Source of the DNA: Algoriphagus iocasae
GTDB taxonomy: Bacteria > Bacteroidota > Bacteroidia > Cytophagales > Cyclobacteriaceae
Assembly: GCF_014206875.1 (NCBI RefSeq)
Contig: NZ_JACIJO010000001.1
Span: 1,204,680 to 1,268,679 of the forward strand
Length of the DNA: 64,000 nucleotides
Reading direction: 5' to 3'
The position numbers and the translations under genes were made by a program. Under the pieces are notes generated by a model that was not told the origin of the DNA, did not search any database, and was given only the letters and a program-made list of their open reading frames with translations. This document shows, one piece after another, positions 18,755 to 27,815 of the stretch; the stretch's first letter is position 1, and every line of letters begins with the position of its first letter.

Positions 18755-21181
18755 TTAGTTTAGCACACTGATGATAACATGGTTATTGGTATAATTGAAT
18801 TCTATGAATGGTAAGGATTCAATAGAGATAAACGGGTGTTCTGATTCTGGAAGTGGATCAAATTCAGTCAGTTTATCCAAAAATGAAAAGTGAGAATATG
18901 TCAGAGTTTTACTAACTCCATTGAGTTTTATTTCATCAATATGGAATCCATGAAAGAATACTTGAACTTTCTTATAATCACTTTCATAGTCTCCTTCGGC
19001 TTTATGAAAGATGAGTGCTTTTGAGTCAGTCTTTAATTCGATAATTCGCTTGTGATACTTTCCATTTTGAAATTCCCAGCTAAAACCATCGTCTTCATAG
19101 TGCTCGAATTGACCATCTGCACCGGCATAGACATGGATTTTTAAAATTCCATCATTTTTCTGTTCGGTGTAAAGAACCTCTGATTGCATTGAAAAAATGC
19201 TACCAGCTTTGACATAAACTGGTAAATAACTTAATGGGCAGTCCTGATATATAGTCTGTTTTCCTTCTGTTTTTTCATCAGAATAGAGGTAATACCAAGA
19301 TCCTTCCGGTAAGTAAACTTTGGTGATTTCTTTATGGCTTTCGGTTGGTGCTACCAGGAAAGTGTCGCAGAAGATGTATTGATTTTGGAATGCTGATTGG
19401 TAAATTTTTTCATCCTGGCCATAATCAATTGCCAAACTGGAAGAAAGTGGCAATCCGCAACTGGCGGCTTTGTGAAACTTGCTATAAATTGTTGGAAGGA
19501 GTTGATAACGCAGTTTGATATAGTTTCTGGATATTTCTTCCACTTCCTCCCCAAATGCCCAAGGTTCGGCATCTTTACTATTGATCATCGAATGTGCCCT
19601 GTAAAATGGAGAGAATGCGCCAATGCTCATCCATCTTGCATATAATGATTTACTTGCTTCGCCTGCAAAACCACCTACATCATATCCAGAAAAAGGCACA
19701 CCACTTAAACCTAAACTATTTACAAGCCTGACGCCCAAAAGCATATGCTCTTCACTAGCTTGATTGTCCCCGGTCCATGCTGCTGCGTATCGCTGAATTC
19801 CTGCAAAACCCGATCTAGTTAAAACAAAAGGCCTTTCTGCGGATTTTTGTTGAATAGCTCCTTCATTGGCCGATTTTGCCATTAGCATTCCATAAATATT
19901 TCTGGATTTTCGATGAGAAGCAGGATTCCCATCCATATCAAACTCAATCAAATTTGGTGTGAATTGACCCCAAGAAGCTGGTTCATTCATATCAGCCCAA
20001 AATCCATCCACACCAGCTTCAGTATAGAATTTCATCTTATCTCCCCACCACTTTCTGGTTTTTTCTTTGGTGAAATCAGGAAATGCACACCATCCTGGCC
20101 AAACCTGTGCTATATAATCTTCCCCATCGGGATATTTGACAAATAATCCATTAGCGACACCATCCTCATAAGGAGTATAGCCTTTTTCCTTTTTTATTCC
20201 CGGATCCATGATGACTACCACACGAAAGCCAAGACTTTTCAAGTGTAGAATCATGGATTTAGGATCCGGAAACTTTATCCCATCAAAGGTGAAAACTTTG
20301 TATTCTTCCATATGATGGATGTCAAGGTAGATGACATCTGATGGAATATTCTTGTCTCTGAAAGTTTGTGCTAGAGTGGTTACCTCTTTGTCTGGATAAT
20401 AGGAATACCTGCATTGTTGGAATCCCAAGGCCCATTTTGGAGGCATTTTCATTTTGCCGGTGAGGGAAGTGTAGCTACTGATTATTTCTGAGACCGTGGG
20501 TTCATGAATAAAATAATAGTCTAAGTCACCATCTTCAGCTCCAAAAGAGATAAACCTGTCTGTAGAAGCTCCAAAATTGAAAACAGATTTATGAGTATTA
20601 TCTAAATAAATCCCATAAGCCCCTTTTTGGTGGATACCTAAGTAAAAAGGGATACTCATATACAATGGATCATCTTCTACTCCATAAGCAAAATAGTCTG
20701 TGTTCCAATTGACAAATGCCTTTCCAAACCTATTGAGATTCCCTGTTTTTTCTCCTAATCCGATGAATTTCTCATTTTCCTGGACTTTTTTATAACAAGT
20801 AACTTCTGTTCCCATCCAAGCTGTCCCAAACGAATCATCTTCATTGAGTAATTGATCTTGAAAATCGAAAAAAGAGAAATTGAAGTTTGACAAATTCAGT
20901 CTAAGCTTGATTTTACTTGTACTTAGAAATAGAAATTCACCTTCCTGATGGAGGTCAAAGTCAATTTCTTCAGGACTGGAAATAACTGAATAGGGATTGG
21001 TATCAAATTGAGGAAATCGACTCGCCTGGATTCTAATAATTCCGGTCTGGTAAACTGTGACCTGAAAGCTTCCGATTTCAGTCTTTCCTAAAAACCCAAT
21101 TTGAGTTTTTTCCCAGGAAATAATTTCATTCATAGATTGAAATCGAGCTGAATTTTGCGAGGTTTTTTGGGTTTCCATCAT
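18755..21181 (-). CDS. GH31 alpha-glucosidase
   Basis: An 808-residue glycoside hydrolase family 31 enzyme. The order is N-terminal beta-sandwich, (beta/alpha)8 barrel and C-terminal sandwiches. The nucleophile is the Asp of WADMNEP (about residue 397), and the acid/base is the Asp of WTGDNQ (about 472). It lacks a signal peptide and is therefore probably cytoplasmic, cleaving imported maltose/maltodextrin to glucose. The frame extends to a TTG at 21193; the ATG at 21181 is preferred. It leads an operon with the MFS permease and is preceded by a LacI-type palindrome at 21324-21333. Confidence 0.92.
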   Translation of the reverse strand: MMETQKTSQNSARFQSMNEIISWEKTQIGFLGKTEIGSFQVTVYQTGIIRIQASRFPQFDTNPYSVISSPEEIDFDLHQEGEFLFLSTSKIKLRLNLSNFNFSFFDFQDQLLNEDDSFGTAWMGTEVTCYKKVQENEKFIGLGEKTGNLNRFGKAFVNWNTDYFAYGVEDDPLYMSIPFYLGIHQKGAYGIYLDNTHKSVFNFGASTDRFISFGAEDGDLDYYFIHEPTVSEIISSYTSLTGKMKMPPKWALGFQQCRYSYYPDKEVTTLAQTFRDKNIPSDVIYLDIHHMEEYKVFTFDGIKFPDPKSMILHLKSLGFRVVVIMDPGIKKEKGYTPYEDGVANGLFVKYPDGEDYIAQVWPGWCAFPDFTKEKTRKWWGDKMKFYTEAGVDGFWADMNEPASWGQFTPNLIEFDMDGNPASHRKSRNIYGMLMAKSANEGAIQQKSAERPFVLTRSGFAGIQRYAAAWTGDNQASEEHMLLGVRLVNSLGLSGVPFSGYDVGGFAGEASKSLYARWMSIGAFSPFYRAHSMINSKDAEPWAFGEEVEEISRNYIKLRYQLLPTIYSKFHKAASCGLPLSSSLAIDYGQDEKIYQSAFQNQYIFCDTFLVAPTESHKEITKVYLPEGSWYYLYSDEKTEGKQTIYQDCPLSYLPVYVKAGSIFSMQSEVLYTEQKNDGILKIHVYAGADGQFEHYEDDGFSWEFQNGKYHKRIIELKTDSKALIFHKAEGDYESDYKKVQVFFHGFHIDEIKLNGVSKTLTYSHFSFLDKLTEFDPLPESEHPFISIESLPFIEFNYTNNHVIISVLN

Positions 21182-21322
21182 GAGATTACTCAATAATATT
21201 TGGAGCGAGTAATGCTAAAATAGAAATGAATTTCAATACAAAAAACCTGCAATACTCCGCTAAAACGGACATTTGAATAGATTTTAAAGATTGAGAGCCT
21301 TAATTTGAAAATCAAGGCTTAT

Positions 21323-21334
21323 TCAAACGTTTGC
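21323..21334. promoter_or_regulatory. LacI-type operator upstream of the GH31-permease operon
   Basis: The 10-bp perfect palindrome CAAACGTTTG with central CG differs from the second site at 22547-22558 by one flanking base. It lies 143 bp before the alpha-glucosidase start and just after the lacI stop codon. The adjoining AGCCTT...AAGGCT inverted repeat (about 21296-21319) may end the lacI transcript but has no T tract. Confidence 0.6.
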
Positions 21335-21365
21335 AATAAAATCTTAAAAAAATTAGGTTTTTTTT

Positions 21366-22400
21366 CTACTCCCGCTTTTTTGAGGATTTTCTCATGATCA
21401 ATTTGGTATTCAAAACGACCGGAGACTGAATTTGATCGGCAGAGATTTTCTTCTCTATCATATCTAGTAATAGTTCGGTTGCTTTGGACCCAATTTGAAA
21501 ACCTGGCTGGTAAACTGAAGAGAGTGAAGGGTCTACCAAAGTGCAAATTTGCCAATCGCTAAAACCCACAATTCCAACGTCCTCGGGGATTCGTAAACCT
21601 GCTTCTTTGCAAGCCATCATAGCACCTGCAGCTACCATGTCATTATTGGCGAAGATTGCATCAGGTTTGTCGGCAAAATTGGCTATTAATTTTCTAGTGA
21701 TCTCTTTACTATGCTCGGGGGTTCCATCCGCACATTCTAAAATAAACTCTTCCCGAATAGGCATCTGATGAGCCTTTAGCGCATCCCGATAACCTCTTTC
21801 TCGTTCGATACAGATTTTTAGATTTTTTGGACCTGCCAAATGCGCGATTGTATTATATCCCTGCTCAATTAGATGCTTGGTGGCATCATAAGCTCCTTGG
21901 TAATCATCCACTATGACATTTACAGCTCCATCCAAATCAGGCACCCTGTCAAAAAATACAATTGGATAATTCTGTTCCAATAATTGGGAAAAATGGTCAA
22001 AGTCTGAAGTTTCTTTAGAAAAGCTGATCATAAATCCATCAATCTGATTTGAAAGCATTGTATTGATGCTGCTTTTTTCCCTTTCGAGCTTTTCATTTGT
22101 TTGAGTGAGGATGACATTATAGCCTCTTGAAAAAGCAACTTCTTCAATTCCACTGATCACTGTAGAAAAGAAAAAATGAACGACCTCTGGAATAATTACG
22201 CCGATAGTGTATGATCTACTTTTTCTTAATGAAAGGGCAATTGCATTTGGTCTGTAATTTAATTTTTCGGCGACTTCCTTGACTTTCTTTTTGGTTTCAT
22301 CACTGATGCCAGGATAATCTTTGAGAGCTCGGGAAATTGTAGACGCAGAAAGATTGAGTTCTCGTGCGATGTCTTTAATAGTAGCCTGTCCTATCTTCAT
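21366..22400 (-). CDS. LacI/GalR-family transcriptional regulator
   Basis: A 344-residue regulator: N-terminal LacI helix-turn-helix (TIKDIARELNLSASTISRAL, residues 7-26), hinge helix (NYRPNAIALSLR), then a periplasmic-binding-like sugar-sensing domain to the C-terminus. It sits between the GH31-permease operon and the SusE/amylase operon. Two palindromes with the central-CG form used by this family lie on either side of it, so it most likely controls both operons and possibly itself; the effector is probably maltose or a maltodextrin. Confidence 0.92.
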   Translation of the reverse strand: MKIGQATIKDIARELNLSASTISRALKDYPGISDETKKKVKEVAEKLNYRPNAIALSLRKSRSYTIGVIIPEVVHFFFSTVISGIEEVAFSRGYNVILTQTNEKLEREKSSINTMLSNQIDGFMISFSKETSDFDHFSQLLEQNYPIVFFDRVPDLDGAVNVIVDDYQGAYDATKHLIEQGYNTIAHLAGPKNLKICIERERGYRDALKAHQMPIREEFILECADGTPEHSKEITRKLIANFADKPDAIFANNDMVAAGAMMACKEAGLRIPEDVGIVGFSDWQICTLVDPSLSSVYQPGFQIGSKATELLLDMIEKKISADQIQSPVVLNTKLIMRKSSKKRE

Positions 22401-22546
22401 AAATTATATTATTCCAAGATTTCTTTAGAATTCAATTATATGATTGATCTCTGATAGGCAATCTATTGAATTTTGGAGTTAAAACTTCACTTCAGAATCA
22501 TTATTCCTTTAGTTTACAAAAAAATATTTTTTATGCAAACGAAACC

Positions 22547-22558
22547 GCAAACGTTTGC
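22547..22558. promoter_or_regulatory. LacI-type operator between lacI and the susE-like operon
   Basis: The perfect 12-bp palindrome GCAAACGTTTGC has the central CG typical of LacI-family sites (it equals the core of the E. coli PurR box). A half site GCAAACG lies at 22535-22541. It is in the 343-bp divergent region 22401-22743, so it could govern both the sugar operon to the right and lacI to the left. Apart from these sites that region shows only a weak -7-like TATTGTTG near 22713. Confidence 0.65.
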
Positions 22559-22743
22559 TCAAAAAACTTTATCCAATCTGCGGCTTCACCCATTGCGTTT
22601 TAAGTTTCTTTCATTTAAAATTTCTTCAAAGTACGAAGGATTTGAAAGCTCTTTCCAAGAATTGAAGAAGTCCAATTTGATTATTTGGTTAGAAAATTTA
22701 CTTATTCCAAGTATTGTTGATTCAACTTATAAATCCAAAATAA

Positions 22744-23787
22744 ATGAAAACACTTAGACAGATCGCATGGGGATTAGCGATTATTCCTCTTTTATTGGCA
22801 TGTGAAAAATATGAAGCACCTCCAATAATTTCTCAGACCGGGTCTTTCTTGACTGACCCTTCCAATGGTAGTTCTTTGGTGCTAAATGCCGATGACCCGG
22901 AGGAATTAATCTCATTTTCTGTAAGCCCAGCTGATTTTGGGATGCAGGGTGAAGTAACCTATTATTTGGAAATGGATCTGCCAGGTGCGGGTTTTATGGA
23001 TGCTGTTGAACTTGGGTTTAGCAAAACTAGTGTGATCGAAGTTCAGACTGAAAAGTTAAATGATGAACTTATAGCCAAAGGCCTCCCTTTGGGAGCAGCA
23101 TCTGAAGTGGAGTTCAGAGTGAAGTCTACCATTTCCCAACCTTTAATGCCGATTTATGGTGAGACGGTATCTTTAATGGTTACTCCTTATGACACTTTTG
23201 TTGCTTTCCCATTGATGTACGTTCCTGGTGATTATCAGGGATGGAATCCAGGTAATTTGAATACTACTCTTAAATCAGTTGGATTTAATAAGACCTTCAC
23301 CGGGTTTGTTCATATTCTTGGTGGAAGTGGAGAATTTAAATTCACAGAAGAGCCTGATTGGGTTGACGGGAAAAATTATGGTGATACAGGAGCAGATGGC
23401 AAACTTGATGCAGAATCTGATGCGACTAATATCAAGGTGACTAAATTTGGAACTTTTGAGGTAACAGTTGATTTGGCTGCTAAAACTTATACGCTTTCTG
23501 ATCCAAAACTTTGGGGTATCATAGGTGATGCAACTGACGGAGGTTGGGATAAAGAAACACCAATGAATTTCAATAAAGACTTAAATGTATTGACAATCAC
23601 CACGGATCTAAAAGCTGGGGAAATGAAATTTAGAGCAAACCAATCTTGGGACTTTAATCTTGGAGCAAAAGAGGGAGTGCTGATCAAAGACGGAGATAAT
23701 ATTCGTGTCGAAGAAGCAGGAAATTACACTGTTACACTCAACTTTAATGTTCCTGGGGAAGTGACTTACACACTTACCAAAAATTGA
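22744..23787 (+). CDS. SusE/SusF-like starch-binding outer-membrane lipoprotein
   Basis: A 347-residue lipoprotein with a lipobox ending at Cys20 (LLLAC). The N-terminal 150 residues match the SusE domain pattern (FLTDPSNGSSLVLN), and two C-terminal CBM-like repeats follow: MYVPGDYQGWNP...SGEFKFTEEPDW and LWGIIGDATDGGWDKETPM...KFRANQSWDFNLG. In SusE/F these domains bind starch at the cell surface and regulate uptake. No susC or susD gene precedes it, which is unusual. It heads the operon with the GH13 amylase. Confidence 0.88.
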   Translation: MKTLRQIAWGLAIIPLLLACEKYEAPPIISQTGSFLTDPSNGSSLVLNADDPEELISFSVSPADFGMQGEVTYYLEMDLPGAGFMDAVELGFSKTSVIEVQTEKLNDELIAKGLPLGAASEVEFRVKSTISQPLMPIYGETVSLMVTPYDTFVAFPLMYVPGDYQGWNPGNLNTTLKSVGFNKTFTGFVHILGGSGEFKFTEEPDWVDGKNYGDTGADGKLDAESDATNIKVTKFGTFEVTVDLAAKTYTLSDPKLWGIIGDATDGGWDKETPMNFNKDLNVLTITTDLKAGEMKFRANQSWDFNLGAKEGVLIKDGDNIRVEEAGNYTVTLNFNVPGEVTYTLTKN

Positions 23788-23820
23788 TTTTGAAGCAAAA
23801 CTTTGCTACCACATGATCAA

Positions 23821-23853
23821 TACCGGCTTTGGAGATTTTTCTCCGAGCCGGTA
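23821..23853 (+). other. Intercistronic stem-loop before the amylase start codon
   Basis: TACCGGCT (23821-23828) pairs with AGCCGGTA (23846-23853), and GGAG/CTCC extends the stem inside, with a 6-nt ATTTTT loop. It ends 17 bases before the ATG of the amylase and has no T tract, so it is not an intrinsic terminator. It could protect the upstream susE-like mRNA end or tune amylase translation. Confidence 0.6.
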
Positions 23854-23870
23854 TCTCTATCTTACATCCC

Positions 23871-26672
23871 ATGAAATTCAAAAACTCATTTTTAGTCTCC
23901 TTCTTACTTTTCCTTTGGTCTTTTGGGGCCTTGGCTCAAGTGACAACCGAGCCTTCTGTGCCAAATGCAGCCGAAAAAGTAACCATCATTTATGATGCAT
24001 CAAAAGGTACGGCGGGGCTAAAAGATTGTGGATGTGATGTATATATTCATGTAGGAGCCGTAACTGAGGGACCTGAGTCTACGACATGGTCTATCGTTCC
24101 ATTTGATTGGGGGACGGCCGATGCCAAAGCCAAAATGACAAAGGTTGAAGGGGAGCCAAACTTGTATTCTTATGAGTTGACCCCTAATTCATTTTTTGAT
24201 AACCCCAATGGCTTAACCATTTATAGACTGGGATTGGTTTTCAGAAACGCTGATGGTTCCAAAGAAGGGAAAAGTACGACAGGAGGAGATATTTTTGTCA
24301 ATTTATCCCAAGGTTTTCAAGTTGTTTTTACCTCTCCAGCTAGCCAATCTGTTTCTTTGGAAGTTGGGGAAAGTTTTGAGTTTAAAGCGGAAATAAGTGC
24401 TAGTTCCGGTGATATTTCCTTTGAATTAGATGGGATTCAGGTTGCTAATCAGACAGGCGTAAATTCTCTTTCCTATTCATTTCTCGCATCTCAGGCAGGT
24501 GTATTTACTTTGGAAGCTATCGCAAAAAGTGGAGATGAAGAAGATACCGAAAGTGTATCTATTGAAGTTTTTTCTCCATCCAATGTTTCTCCACTTCCTT
24601 CAGGAGCAAAACTTGGGATCAATTATGTTTCTGATACAGAGGTGATTTTGGCATTAAATGCACCAGGAAAGAAAATCGCCCATGTGATTGGAGATTTTAA
24701 TGATTGGGTGAAAAGTCCGAATTATCAAATGAACAGAACGCCGGATGGGGAGATTTTTTGGTTGAAAATTTCAGATTTGACGCCTACTCAAGAATATGTT
24801 TTTCAATATTTAATTGATGGGGAAATCCGAATAGGTGATCCCTATGCAGACAAGACATCAGACCCTGATTATGATCAGGAAATTATCAATCAAGGTCGTT
24901 ACCAAGGTCTAAAACCTTATCCTTTTGGAAAAACCCAGTTTCAGGCTACCTATTTGCAAACAGCACAAGAGGAGTATTCTTGGAGAAACACTTCGTTCGA
25001 AAAGCCAAAACCTGAAGATTTAGTTATTTATGAATTGCTCGTAAGAGATTTTGATGATAGAAGATCTTATAAATCTGTCATTGAAAGGCTTGATTATCTT
25101 GAAGAATTAGGTGTCAATGCTATTGAATTGATGCCAGTAGGAGAGTTTGAGGGAAACCTTTCATGGGGATATAACCCTTCCTTTTTCTTTGCTCCAGATA
25201 AATATTATGGGACAAAAAATGAGCTCAAGCAATTGATCGATGAAGCTCATGGTAGGGGAATCGCGATTATCATGGATATGGTTCTCAACCATGCTTTTGG
25301 CCAGAACCCCATGGTTAGGCTTTACAATGATGGCGATTTCGGAGCTCCTACAGCAGATAATCCTTGGTTCAACAGAAATGCAACTCACCCTTTTAATGTG
25401 GGGTATGACTTTAACCATGAAAGTAAATACACACAGGCCTTTGTCGATTCAGTGAATAATTACTGGTTAACAGAATATAAAATTGATGGATTTCGCTTCG
25501 ATTTAAGTAAAGGGTTTACCCAAGTAGTTTCTGGTTCCGATGTTGGAAAGTGGTCACAATATGATGCTTCTCGAATCAAAATATGGAAACATATCTACGA
25601 CCGAATCAAGAAAAATCATCCAGATGCTTATGTGATTTTAGAGCATTTGGCAGACAATACAGAGGAGAAGGAATTGGCAGATTACGGCTTGATGTTTTGG
25701 GGAAATATGAATTTTGATTTCCGTGAAATGGCGAAAGGTCAGAATAAAGATTTCAATTGGGCATATTACGGAACTAGGGGATGGCAAAATCCAAATTTAG
25801 TTGCTTATCAGGAAAGTCATGATGAGGAACGAGTGATGTGGGAAACTGTAAATTTTGGCATGACTTCACCAATAAATTTGCGTCAGCTGGAAAACGCAGT
25901 GAATAGGAATCAGTTATTGACAGCATTTTATTTTGGAATTCCAGGTCCTAAAATGATCTGGCAGTTTGGGGAATTTGGGTATGATCAGGAATTAAATAAT
26001 GACCGACTTGGAATCAAACCCACGAAATGGAATTATTTAGACAATCCTCAGAGATATCGGTTGTTTCAGCTGTATCAGGAAATGATCAAGCTGAAGTCAG
26101 AGCATCAAGTTTTTAATGATCCAGAAAAAACAACTTTAAATCTAAGTGGTGCCGTCAAGTCAATCATTCTAGAAAGTCAGGAAATGGATGTGGTTATCCA
26201 CGGGAATTTTGGTCTTTCTAATTCAGGAAATGTGAACCTTTCGTTTCCAAAAACCGGAACCTGGTATAATTATTTTACCGGAGAGGAACTCACCGTGAAT
26301 GGTCCTTCTGTCAGCTTTAATTTGCGCTCAAGCGAATTTTATATTTTCACTGATCAGAAGTTGGAAAAACCTGCAACAAGTATCGTCCAGGAAGATTTTA
26401 TTACCGCCGTTCCAAAAGAAACTGTCCCAAAATCTGACTTAAAAATATATCCTGTTCCTACAGAAGGTCAATTAAAAGTAACCTTACCAATAGAAATGAC
26501 AGGAACATATTATAGAATAATTGACATGACAGGCAGGGTTTTAGAAGAGGGGATGAGTCAGTCTGGGAGAGAAATTTTAGAATTAGATGTTACCGATATT
26601 AAAGCAGGGATTTATATCTTTGAAGCATTCGACACGAAAAGAGCGCTACGGAAGCGTTTCATCAAGAATTAA
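23871..26672 (+). CDS. Secreted GH13 alpha-amylase with CBM48-like and T9SS sorting domains
   Basis: A 933-residue starch-degrading enzyme. A signal peptide (ends near GALAQ) is followed by an N-terminal beta domain with the DCGCD motif, an Ig-like segment, a CBM48-like domain (VIGDFNDWVKS) and the GH13 barrel with nucleophile Asp544 (FRFDLSKG), acid/base Glu591 (ILEHLAD) and Asp651 (SHDEE). The last 80 residues form a T9SS sorting domain (IYPVPTEGQ ... GIYIFEA), so it acts at or outside the surface. ATG 23871 is preferred over 23829 because the signal peptide begins there. Follows the SusE-like gene after a strong hairpin. Confidence 0.92.
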   Translation: MKFKNSFLVSFLLFLWSFGALAQVTTEPSVPNAAEKVTIIYDASKGTAGLKDCGCDVYIHVGAVTEGPESTTWSIVPFDWGTADAKAKMTKVEGEPNLYSYELTPNSFFDNPNGLTIYRLGLVFRNADGSKEGKSTTGGDIFVNLSQGFQVVFTSPASQSVSLEVGESFEFKAEISASSGDISFELDGIQVANQTGVNSLSYSFLASQAGVFTLEAIAKSGDEEDTESVSIEVFSPSNVSPLPSGAKLGINYVSDTEVILALNAPGKKIAHVIGDFNDWVKSPNYQMNRTPDGEIFWLKISDLTPTQEYVFQYLIDGEIRIGDPYADKTSDPDYDQEIINQGRYQGLKPYPFGKTQFQATYLQTAQEEYSWRNTSFEKPKPEDLVIYELLVRDFDDRRSYKSVIERLDYLEELGVNAIELMPVGEFEGNLSWGYNPSFFFAPDKYYGTKNELKQLIDEAHGRGIAIIMDMVLNHAFGQNPMVRLYNDGDFGAPTADNPWFNRNATHPFNVGYDFNHESKYTQAFVDSVNNYWLTEYKIDGFRFDLSKGFTQVVSGSDVGKWSQYDASRIKIWKHIYDRIKKNHPDAYVILEHLADNTEEKELADYGLMFWGNMNFDFREMAKGQNKDFNWAYYGTRGWQNPNLVAYQESHDEERVMWETVNFGMTSPINLRQLENAVNRNQLLTAFYFGIPGPKMIWQFGEFGYDQELNNDRLGIKPTKWNYLDNPQRYRLFQLYQEMIKLKSEHQVFNDPEKTTLNLSGAVKSIILESQEMDVVIHGNFGLSNSGNVNLSFPKTGTWYNYFTGEELTVNGPSVSFNLRSSEFYIFTDQKLEKPATSIVQEDFITAVPKETVPKSDLKIYPVPTEGQLKVTLPIEMTGTYYRIIDMTGRVLEEGMSQSGREILELDVTDIKAGIYIFEAFDTKRALRKRFIKN

Positions 26673-26689
26673 ACAAATCTAATTTACCT

Positions 26690-27751
26690 ATGAAATTTAA
26701 ACCTGGAGTAAAATACGGTGAGGAGCTTAGAGATCTTTATGCTTATGCAAAAGAGAATGAGTTTGCAATGCCAGCAGTGAATGTGATCAACACCAACTCT
26801 GTGAATGCAGTTTTGGAAACAGCTAAGAAATTAAACTCTCCTGTAATTATTCAATTCTCAAATGGTGGAGCGCAGTTTTTCGCAGGGAAATCTTTACCAA
26901 ACGACAAGCAGCAAGCTAGTATAGTTGGTGGTATTTCAGGAGCGCATCACGTGCATTTAATGGCTGAGGCCTATGGAGTACCAGTTATTTTGCATACTGA
27001 CCATGCTGCAAAAAAATTGTTGCCTTGGATTGACGGACTTTTGGAAGCTGGAAAAGCATATTATGCTACCCATAAAAGACCTTTATATAGCTCTCATATG
27101 TTGGATCTTTCTGAAGAGCCATTAGAAGAGAATGTTGAAATCTCCTGTAGCTATTTCAAAGAATTCGAAAAGCTGGACATGGCTATCGAAATCGAATTGG
27201 GAGTAACTGGAGGAGAAGAAGATGGTGTAGATAACTCTGATGTTGATTCTTCTAAGCTTTATACTCAGCCTGAGGAAGTAGCCTATGCATACGAGCATTT
27301 GAAGCAAATTGGTGATCTATTCACGATTGCGGCAGCTTTCGGTAATGTTCATGGTGTATATAAGCCAGGAAATGTGAGCTTGAAGCCAATTATCTTGAAG
27401 AATTCTCAGGATTTCATCAATGAAAAATATGGAACTACTGGTAAGCCATTGAATTTCGTATTCCACGGTGGGTCTGGATCTACTGTAGAGGAAATCAGAG
27501 AAGCGAATAGCTATGGTTCTATCAAGATGAACATCGATACTGATATGCAGTGGGCATTCTGGGAAGGTGTTTTGAATAACTACAAGAAAAACGAAGGATA
27601 TCTTCAGACTCAATTGGGTAATCCAGAAGGTCCTGATAGTCCTAACAAGAAATTCTATGATCCAAGAAACTGGTTGCGTAAAGGCGAAGAAAACTTCGTT
27701 AAGCGATTAGAAGTAGCATTTGAAATGCTTAATGCGGTTAATAGAAACTAA
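26690..27751 (+). CDS. fbaA: Fructose-bisphosphate aldolase, class II
   Basis: Splits fructose 1,6-bisphosphate into two triose phosphates. The 353-residue protein has class IIA features: zinc ligands in LHTDHAAKK and in the VFHGGSGS region, the GVTGGEEDGVDN motif, and the fungal/E. coli FbaA length. It is 18 bp downstream of the amylase on the same strand, so glycolytic flux may be raised together with starch use; a strong terminator follows it. A lone fba with this placement is unusual but the protein itself is ordinary. Confidence 0.94.
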   Translation: MKFKPGVKYGEELRDLYAYAKENEFAMPAVNVINTNSVNAVLETAKKLNSPVIIQFSNGGAQFFAGKSLPNDKQQASIVGGISGAHHVHLMAEAYGVPVILHTDHAAKKLLPWIDGLLEAGKAYYATHKRPLYSSHMLDLSEEPLEENVEISCSYFKEFEKLDMAIEIELGVTGGEEDGVDNSDVDSSKLYTQPEEVAYAYEHLKQIGDLFTIAAAFGNVHGVYKPGNVSLKPIILKNSQDFINEKYGTTGKPLNFVFHGGSGSTVEEIREANSYGSIKMNIDTDMQWAFWEGVLNNYKKNEGYLQTQLGNPEGPDSPNKKFYDPRNWLRKGEENFVKRLEVAFEMLNAVNRN

Positions 27752-27771
27752 TTATTAGTTGAAATTTTAAG

Positions 27772-27801
27772 AGTCACTTTCCTAGAAAGTGACTTTTTTT
27801 T
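27772..27801 (+). terminator. Strong intrinsic terminator after fba
   Basis: A perfect 10-bp stem (AGTCACTTTC at 27772-27781, GAAAGTGACT at 27785-27794) with a CTA loop and a following T7 run. Confidence 0.9.
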
Positions 27802-27815
27802 AGCCAAAATAAAAG

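Noticed and set aside
22473..22757. 94-residue open frame between lacI and the susE-like gene
   Set aside because: It covers the LacI operator, has no recognisable domain or start context, and overlaps the real susE-like start; treated as a chance frame.
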